Source of the DNA: Corylus avellana
Lineage: Eukaryota; Streptophyta; Magnoliopsida; Fagales; Betulaceae
DNA: 64,000 bases
NCBI RefSeq assembly: GCF_901000735.1
Contig: NC_081542.1
Location: 45,424,238-45,488,237, forward strand
Direction of reading: 5' to 3'
Numbering within the stretch: the first letter of the stretch is position 1; every line of letters starts with the position of its first letter. The notes below the pieces were generated by a model. It had not been told where the DNA came from, did no database searches, and saw only the letters and a list, made by a program, of their open reading frames with translations. This document shows positions 53,140 through 64,000 of this stretch, piece after piece. A program made the position numbers and the translations under genes.

Positions 53140-54334
53140 TATTTTTATTTTTAAGTTCGAAGGCTTCAAAAGTTTCTACTGTGTAAATTTTAGGGCACAT
53201 TAGTTTGCTAAATGGACTGTTACTAACCTTGTTTTTGAAAGTATTCTCAAATGATCTTTCATTCAGATTAAGAGTGAAAATGATATGATCTTCCATTGTA
53301 ACATTTTCTCGTATTTGATTAAAAAAAAAAAAAAAAAAAAAAAAGCGCTAATGAATTTATCAAATGCATCTTCTCTCCAACCTTAAGGTAGGAAGTCATT
53401 CACGACAAATGGGAGTAGGAATGGAGCCAAGAAATTTTATGAGAGGGGGCCAACCAAAATTTTTTTTTTGGTTTTTTAGAATTTTTTATTAAAAAAAATT
53501 ATTTTTGTTGTTTTTTATGAAATGAAGACTACCGTAAGGATCAAAAATGGCGAGCATTTGAAAGTAAGGGCCAAAAAATAGACATTTGAAAATAAGGACC
53601 AAAAATAAAAAAAACTTAATGGCAAAAAAATTAAGAATATGGCCAAAAATTTTTATTGGATATGGCCAAAAAATCTAAAAATATGGCCAATTTTTTTTTT
53701 TTTTTTTTTTTGGAAGGGCTCAAATGACTAAACTTAAAACATTACTTTACTCTTCTTTTTATTTGTTTATTATTATTATTTTTTTTTTACTTATAAATTT
53801 TTTTTTTCCTTATTTTGGGGGGACCCCGTCTCTGAATGGGAGGCTTCGTCGACTTTGACCAACTTTCCCCATGATATGGGTTTTATAATTTTTTTTTTTT
53901 CATAGACTACTTTTCACCAATAAATTTAATTATTTAATTTATATTTAAACCCACTTATTCCAAATATAATATTTACAATTTAAATGACAAATAAAAGATA
54001 AACGTTACCATATATTTGAACTTGAAATGTTTTGCTGACCTTGTGGATGATCTGTTCGAACTTGAACCGAGGCTAGCTTTATCTCTAACATTGATGATGT
54101 TAGACCACTTTCAGGGTGAAGCGGACAATTGAAGGCTGAAGCGTCCAAATATTTGAAGCCGTAGTCCAAAACGGCAGCTTTGAATGATCGAAAGCCGAAA
54201 GCATTGACAGAAAAACGCGTTTTATAGAAATATCTGTGGAAGAAAAGTACGAGGACGAGAAGCAAGGAATCAATAATGGTCGTCGCTCCTGCCATCCAAA
54301 ACCTGTATTCTCACAAACAACAAGCGTTGAATCT
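53140..54334. other. Upstream region of gene G
   Basis: An inverted copy of 40366-41880 upstream of gene C but lacking the 316-bp Mutator-like MITE. It contains long A and T runs. In the leader an open frame runs into the gene from 54236, but the Met at 54335 directly precedes the signal peptide and is preferred. Confidence 0.55.
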
Positions 54335-57681
<3,347 letters not shown>

Positions 57682-59860
57682 TTAGCATCTGTTCTTTGAA
57701 AAAACCACTTGGTGGTTATATATAGGTGCTGAAAGATTTCAGGGTTATATTAATTATGAGAACCCTTTACCAAATCACCTCTTGACTTTCCATATGGTTA
57801 TTTGTATGAGTCTTTGGAAATTGTTTGTGTTATCCATCATTTAATTTGCTTTGTGATCTTGTTGTCCCTGTTCCAATTTGAAAAGGGATTACGTCATCCA
57901 TGTAGTTTTTAGGGTAATTCGTTGTTCAAAAAGGCAATTCATTATTTATGTAAAGCTCGGTTTGATATATGTTCATTGGTGGTTTGAATGGTTGAAGCTT
58001 CAGTTGCAAGCTCATTTGCTGGTGGTTTGAATGGCACACCTCAGTACTGAAACCCGAGGGCAGTTACTAACAATCACACCATACGTTTTCAAGATAAAAT
58101 TTATACCTTGATTCCACATTTCAGGCTTCTAACTTGAAAATAACAAAGAATATTCAAAGATCCCATGATGAGTTCATCTAGTAAATACAAACATATAAAT
58201 TACAAAGTGCCGTTAGTAAACTTGCTTTTATGTATATATATATATATATAATTGTTAATTGCAGTTAATAACTACCCGCATGTATCACCCTAATAAACAA
58301 GATAAGAACAATTAGGAAATGAAAACCAAGAAGAAAACACGGCAGAAGAAGCCATAGGATAAAAAAAGAAAAAAAAAGAAAAAAAAAATATGAAGCGTGC
58401 TTTTAGATGAGCTCTGATCATCACTTATTCTAAAACTTAAGCACATAAGAAATAGTAAATTTAATGATTTAATTTATGTTCTTAGTAAATTTAATCATTT
58501 AATTTATGTTCTAACACTTATTTCTAACGTGATCTCTACGATTTGATAAAATCTACAGAATGCCAAAATCAAACGCACCCTTATGCTAAGAAGTCATTCA
58601 TAAACGTATGTGGATATGTTTATATCCACATATCTCAAGCTGTAGTCTAAAAAATCTGCCAGTAAAATTTTTTTGACACTGGTTGCAGGCACAAAGAATA
58701 GGCTAGGAAATAAATGTCATGATCATATTTCCTAACGTTTATTATGTGATTCTTAGCATTTAAAAACCATCGCCACAAACACACCCTTTTTTTTTGCAGT
58801 GAATGAAACCTTGAAAGCCAATGTCATCCATCAATTAAGCCCGTAAACAATGTGTGCATTACTTAAAAAAAAAAAAAATAATAATAATAATAATAAAAAA
58901 AATCGTCATGCTTTGTATTTTTTTTTTTCAAATTCAATTTAAAATGTAAAAATTAGAAATAATATGTAAATTAGAATACAAAATAAAAGATCCCCAAAAA
59001 AAAAAGAAGAACAGAACCATAGGAAATAAAGACAAAAAAAAAAAATAGTACTAATATAATACAAAAGAACTATCTTTTCTCTATAGCTTTTCCGGTTTCA
59101 AGAAATTTTTTCTTTCATGTAAAAAAACAAATTACAAAGAAAAGGGAAACGGAAGAAGGGGAAGGTTGGAAAATCTTGAGTGGAATTTTGATGTAACTCC
59201 ACTGCACCAATCAATTTTACGCGGGGTTTTGATGAAGTCGGCAAAACCGACTTTATATACTCCGAGGGAAATGAAACTAATTAAACCCTAAAAACTCACG
59301 TTAAAAATCTCGGGGTTTATTTTTTATTTTAAAACTTAAGTTCTGAGAAATAATTCACGTCAATATTTTTCTCGTCTTTTTTCATCCATCCTATGAATTC
59401 AGTAGATCAATCATTAAATTTGTAGACTCATGTAGTTCTTACACAAATTCAATGATGAATTATGTCAGATTAGGTGATTTGTTTTCACAAGTTTTACCGT
59501 GCGCCCCAAAGCAGTATGACATCCCATATTTTTGACTTATGTTTTCTCTCTCACACGTTCATTTGTCTCTTCTTCATTAAGCTTCTTCTAGAAGCTTTGA
59601 CAAAATGGCTTTGTTGTTAAAAGTTGAAGCCATTCGGTCATTGAGACAAGACAATGTAGCAATTTTAGTTGAAAGAGAGAAAGAAGAAGAAAAAAAAAAA
59701 ACTGAAGTTGCCGAGAGAGAGAGAGAGAGAGAGGCTTGTGCTGTAGAGAGAAGAAGACACACTATTTTTCTTCAATTTGATCTTGCATTTGGAATGCTGA
59801 AAAGCTTAGAGAATTTTAGAGAATATTTTATCTTTTGTATTTAATTATCTTTTGAGTGAG
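57682..59860. other. Downstream flank of gene G and spacer
   Basis: 57682-58652 matches the flank after gene A up to a sharp end of similarity (an AT microsatellite near 58234-58250 included). 58653-59860 contains A/T runs, an (AAT)n block near 58877-58897 and GA repeats near 59714-59732. No recognisable gene. The 79-codon frame at 59605-59844 is low-complexity. Confidence 0.5.
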
Positions 59861-60120
59861 ATTGTGGTGTATTGGGGTTTTTGCGTTTGAGTGGTTTTGT
59901 TTGTACTACTCTTTGTACTCTACTCTTTTGTTAGTGAATTTCTCCTGAATCGTCTCCGCCAGTGGATGTAGTAGGCCTGTTAAGCTGAACCACTTAAATC
60001 TTAGTGTCTTGTGTGGTTGTGTTATTTTCTATTTTGCACGTTTCTGCTTCTTTGGTGATTTTGGAATTTGCATTTGTCACAACAAACTGGTATCAGAGCT
60101 CGGTTATTTATTTTGCGGGA

Positions 60121-60890
60121 TGGCTACTGCAAAATTTGAAGTAGAGAAGTTTGATGGTCAGAATAGTTTCAGCCTTTAGCGCATCAAGATACGAGCTTTG
60201 TTACGACAACAAGGCTTGGCGAAGATTTTGGATGGTGAGGTGCCATCAACATCATCAACGGAGGAAACGAAGGAACTTGAAGAAAAAGCCCACAGTGCAA
60301 TTTTGTTATCTCTTTCAGATGGAGTTTTAAGAGAAGTTGCCGATGAAGAAACAACCGCTGGACTTTAGAAGAAGCTGGAGAGCTTGTACATGAAGAAATT
60401 CCTCACTAACCGATTGTATTTGAAGCAACGGTTATATACCCTCAAGATGAAAGATGGTATGCCTCTTTGTGATCATCTTGATGACTTTAATAGAATTATT
60501 TTGGATCTGAAAAATATTGATATTAAAGTAGATGATGAGGATCAAGCCCTGATTTTGTTATGTTCACTACCGGATGCCTTTGATAATTTTGTTAATTCAA
60601 TGTTGTATGGTAGAGATACTATCTCCTTCGCTGATGTTAAATCTGCTTTAAATTCTATGGAGTTGAGGACAAGATTGAATAGTAAAAGTAATGATAATTA
60701 GGCAGAGGGTTTATTTGTTAAGGGTCGTTCAGAAAATTCTTCGAATTTTAGAGGTCGATCCAGTGAGAGGGATTCGGGTAAAGGTAAATCAAGAGGCCGA
60801 TCGTAGTCCATGTCAAAGAAAAAAGTAAAGTGTTACTACTGTAAAAGTATGGGCATTATAAATCCGAGTGTCCGAAGTTGTATAATAAAG
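60121..60890 (+). pseudogene. Copia gag of the Tnt1-type element, broken
   Basis: Begins MATAKFEVEKFDGQNSFSL, the Tnt1-type gag start, then the UBN2 core (TNRLYLKQRLYTLKMKDG, LCSLPDAFDNFVNSMLYG). In-frame TAG codons fall after NSFSL, ETTAGL, KSNDN and RGRS. The zinc knuckle starts KCYYCK at about 60830 but a 1-base shift separates it from its His and second-half Cys, which lie in the next frame. Confidence 0.8.
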
Positions 60891-63800
60891 AGGAAGGTGA
60901 CAAGCAAGGTTCCTCTTCTGTGGCTGGTGTTGTCGAAGGAAATTCTAAGGGTTCAGACCTTGTCCTTGCAGTTACCGTTTCTGATGATCGTTCTAACGAC
61001 AAGTGGGTCCTTGATACTGCTTGTACATTTCATATGTCCCCTAAAAGGGATTGGTTTACTACCTATGATTCAGTCAATGGTGGTTCAGTCTTGATGGGAA
61101 ATAATGTCGCCTGCAAGATTGTTGGTATTGGTACAATCAGAATTAGGATGCATGATGGGATTGTGAGGACTTTGACGAATGTTCGACATATACCAGATTT
61201 GGAGAAAAATCGTATTTCATTGGGAACTTTGGACTCCCTTGGATACAAGTATTCCAATGCAGGTGGAGTCATTCGGGTTAGCAAAGGGTCATTGGTTATA
61301 ATGAAAGGTAACAAGGTTGATGGCCTCTACTTTCTTCAGGGTAGTACGGTAACAGGTTCAGCTGTTGTGTCTTCTTCTTCAGATGATCCAGATTCAGACA
61401 CTACCCGGTTATGACATATGCGGTTGGGTCATATGAGTGAGAGGGGTATGACAATCCTGAGCAAACAGGGTTTGCTTTGTGACCAGAAAACAGGATCTCT
61501 TGACTTTTGTGAGCATTGTGTGTTTGGGAAATAGTGCAGAGTCAAGTTCAGTACAGGCATCCACAGAACAAGTGGTACATTGGATTATATCCATTCAGAT
61601 CTATGGGGTCTTTCTCAGGTTCCATCAAAGGGTGGTGCTCGATACTTTGTTACATTTATTGATGATTATTCGAGAAAAGTTTGGGTGTATTTTTTGAAGA
61701 AGAAAAGTGATGTGTTTGTCACTTTCAAGCAATGGAAAACATTAATTGAGAATCAGACTGGGAAGAAAATCAAGCGACTCAGAAGAGACAACACATGAAA
61801 TTTTGTGGTGGTGAATTTAATAAATTCTGCAAGGATGAAGGCATCACTAGACATCGCACAGTTAGTCACACTCCACAGCAAAATGGGGTTGCTGAGCGGA
61901 TGAATAGGACTCTCTTGGGGAGAGCGCGTTGCTTACTTTCAAATGCCGGGTTGTCTAGAGATTTTTGGGCTGAGGCGGTCAATACTGCTTGCTTTTTGGT
62001 CAACCATTCTCCATCAACAGCCATTGATTGTAAAACTCCTTATGAGGTATGGTCTGGTACTCCTGTTGATTATTCATTTTTAAAAAGTTTTGGTTGTCCT
62101 TCTTATTGTCATGTGAATGATGGTAACCTTGAGCCTAGGTCAAAGAAATGTATATTTTTAGGCTATGCGGATGGGGTGAAGGGATATAGATTGTGGTGTT
62201 TTGATCCTAAATCGCCTAAGTTTATAGTCAGTAGAGATGTTGTATTTGATGAATCTGCCAAGCTTCACCCGAGAAAGGAGTCTATTGTTTCTGCATAAAA
62301 GGAGCAGGCTTCTAGCAAGGAGGTGGAGCTTTAGGTGGAGGCTTCACAGAGGGTGCGAGATAACACTCAAGATCAGCTTGTTACAGATGTTCATGATTCC
62401 AGTTCTGATGATGATGATCCACAAGAAGAGCAAGAGACCAGTATCGCGGCTGGTAGACAGAGGAGGTAGATTAGGCCACCTCAGAGATATGGCTATGCAG
62501 ATTTGGTAGCATATGCACTTACTGTGGCGGAGGATACTGCAGTCCAGGAGCCTTCCACTTACTCAGAAGCTGTCACAAGTAGTGAGTCTGCTTAATGGGT
62601 TGTTGCCATGAATGAGGAGATTGAGTCTCTTCATAAGAACCAAACATTGGAATTGGTGAAATTGCCTAAAGGGGCTAAAACTGTTGGTTGCAAATGGATC
62701 TTCAAGAAAAAGGAAGGAATCCCAGGTGTTGAAGACGCAAGGTTCAAGGCACGTTTGGTAGCAAAGGGCTATAGTCAGAGAGAAGGTATGGACTTTAATG
62801 AAGTTTTCTCTCCTGTTGTGAGACATAGTTTGATTAGTGTTTTGCTTGCCATAGTTGCTCTAAATGATTTGGAACTTGAGCGACTTGATGTGAAAACTGC
62901 GTTTCTACATGGTGAGCTTGAGGAAAAGATTTACATGCATCAGCCAGATGGGTTCATTGTTGAAGGTAAAGAAGATCATGTTTGTCAGTTGAGGAGGTCG
63001 TTGTATGGTTTAAAACAATCTCCAAGACAGTGGTACAAACGCTTTGACAGCTTTATGATCGGACATGGTTACACAAGAAGTAGCTATGATAGCTGTGTGT
63101 ATTACAGGCAATTGTTTGATGGTTCTTTTGTTTATTTGTTACTCTATATGGATGACATGCTTATTGCTGCTATAAGCATGTTGGAGATTAAGAGATTGAA
63201 ATCTATGTTGAGTGATGAGTTTGAAATGAAGGATTTGGGTGCTGCAAAGAAAATCCTTGGTATGGAGATTCACAGGGATAGAAAAGCGAGAAAGTTGTAC
63301 TTGTCACAGAAAAAGTACATTGAGAAAGTACTTGAACGCTTTGGTATGCATAATTCTAAACCAGTGAGTACTCCACTTGCAGCTCATTTTAGACTTTCAG
63401 TAGCGTCAGCGCCACAGAGTGAGGATGAGGAGTAGTTCACGTCGCGTGTTCCTTACTCCAGTACAGTTAGAAGCATCATGTATGCTATGGTGTGCACTCG
63501 TCCAGATATTTTACAGGAAGTCAATGTTGTTAGTCACTACATGGCGAATCCGGGCAAGGTTCATTGGCAGGCAGTGAAATGGATACTCTGTTATTTACGA
63601 GGCTCTACAGATGTTGGTTTTGTCTATGATAGAGGCAGTGGTATCAGTTCCAGTGTCACTGGTTATGTTGATTTAGATTATGCTGGTGATTTGGATAAAA
63701 GAAGATCTTTGACAGGTTTTGTTTTCACTCTCTCGGGGTATGCCATTAGTTGGAAAGCGACTTTACAGTCGATAGTTGCTTTGTCCACTACGGAGGCAGA

Positions 63801-64000
63801 GTATATGGCAGCAGGAAAGACAGTGAAAGAAGCAATTTGGCTCAGAGGTTTGGTTAGTGATCTGGGTTTGCAGCAGGATGAGACTGTTGTATTTTGTGAT
63901 AGCCAGAGCGCAATACATTTGACCAAAAATCAAATGTATCATGAGAGGACCAAACACATTGATGTCAGATATCATTTTCTTCGGGAGGTCGTGACACAAG
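60891..64000 (+). pseudogene. Copia pol (protease, integrase, RT, RNase H), broken by stops
   Basis: Protease: [13 protein letters not shown] at about 61002 (D-T-A where D-S-G/A is usual). Integrase: zinc-finger start [12 protein letters not shown], core HSDLWG and FIDDYSRKVWV, and the catalytic Glu region PQQNGVAERMNRTLL. Reverse transcriptase from WIFKKKEG through LDVKTAFLHGEL, SLYGLKQSPRQWY and YMDD (in LYMDDMLIA). RNase H: GYVDLDYAGDLDKRRSLTG and ALSTTEAEYMA. At least eight stops interrupt it (for example after DTTRL, FGK, RRDNT, IVSA, RQRR, ESA and QSEDEE), so no polyprotein is made. The region continues past the window end. Confidence 0.85.

Larger units (their letters stand above)
59861..64000 (+). 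mobile_element. Decayed Tnt1-type Copia retrotransposon, running off the window end
   Basis: The 5' LTR ends at 60084 (GTCACAACA), then AAC and the primer-binding site TGGTATCAGAGC (60088-60099). Gag, protease, integrase, reverse transcriptase and RNase H follow in Copia order. The LTR start is not found with confidence; the T-rich transcript-like part from about 59860 is included provisionally. The 3' LTR lies outside the window. Confidence 0.8.

Noticed and set aside
59605..59844. 79-codon Glu/Arg-rich frame
   Set aside because: Built on GA and AAG repeats just before or within the Copia LTR; no family recognised.

Overview
This is nuclear DNA of a eudicot, probably a woody species; the sequence does not let me name it. 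The evidence is consensus GT-AG introns, plant-only families (B-box protein, KIC-like EF-hand protein, S-domain receptor kinases, ankyrin-PGG protein), an AT-rich background and dense plant-type transposons. Four N runs are present: three of exactly 100 N (contig joins of unknown size) and one of 241 N.

Layout. 0-8 kb holds two small intact genes on the minus strand: a B-box zinc-finger protein (322-1244) and a single-EF-hand calcium sensor (6533-6874), separated by AT-rich DNA with Tourist-type MITEs. 8-13 kb has a tRNA-derived SINE, a LINE relic and two long inverted-repeat elements. 13.6-20.9 kb has two tandem plus-strand G-type lectin S-receptor-like kinase genes: A is complete (832 codons) and B is cut by a gap. 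21-31.4 kb is transposon-rich: a CACTA end, a hAT element containing a second hAT and an inverted-repeat element, and a decayed ankyrin-PGG gene with a 5S-bearing (Cassandra-like) LTR in its intron, a hAT end in its second exon and relic ankyrin pieces upstream. 31.9-37.0 kb is a gag-only LTR retrotransposon. 37-48.4 kb has two minus-strand kinase genes: C is a pseudogene and E is cut by a gap. 48.5-52.6 kb is a second gag-only element ending beside an orphan kinase exon 7. 54.3-57.7 kb is kinase gene G, complete (828 codons). From about 59.9 kb to the window end lies a decayed Tnt1-type Copia element.

How the pieces relate. The kinases form two lineages. A, C and G are one; B and E are the other, marked by a shared TRIM element in intron 1. 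C is a near twin of G in opposite orientation and carries a pile of lesions. The most striking is a 334-bp TRIM with identical LTRs inside the PAN-domain exon; with its 5-bp target duplication it adds exactly 113 codons without a stop. C also has a 1-bp deletion in the membrane exon and lacks exon 7. Its intron 6 ends in TCATG against the 5' LTR of one gag-only element, while the orphan exon 7 about 15 kb away begins with TCATG against the 3' LTR of the other. The two look like halves of one insertion site, separated by inversion or by misassembly.

The intact kinases would act as plasma-membrane receptors with a mannose-lectin-like ectodomain. No novel non-plant system is visible; the interest lies in transposon-driven remodelling of a receptor-kinase cluster. 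All comparisons were made by eye.
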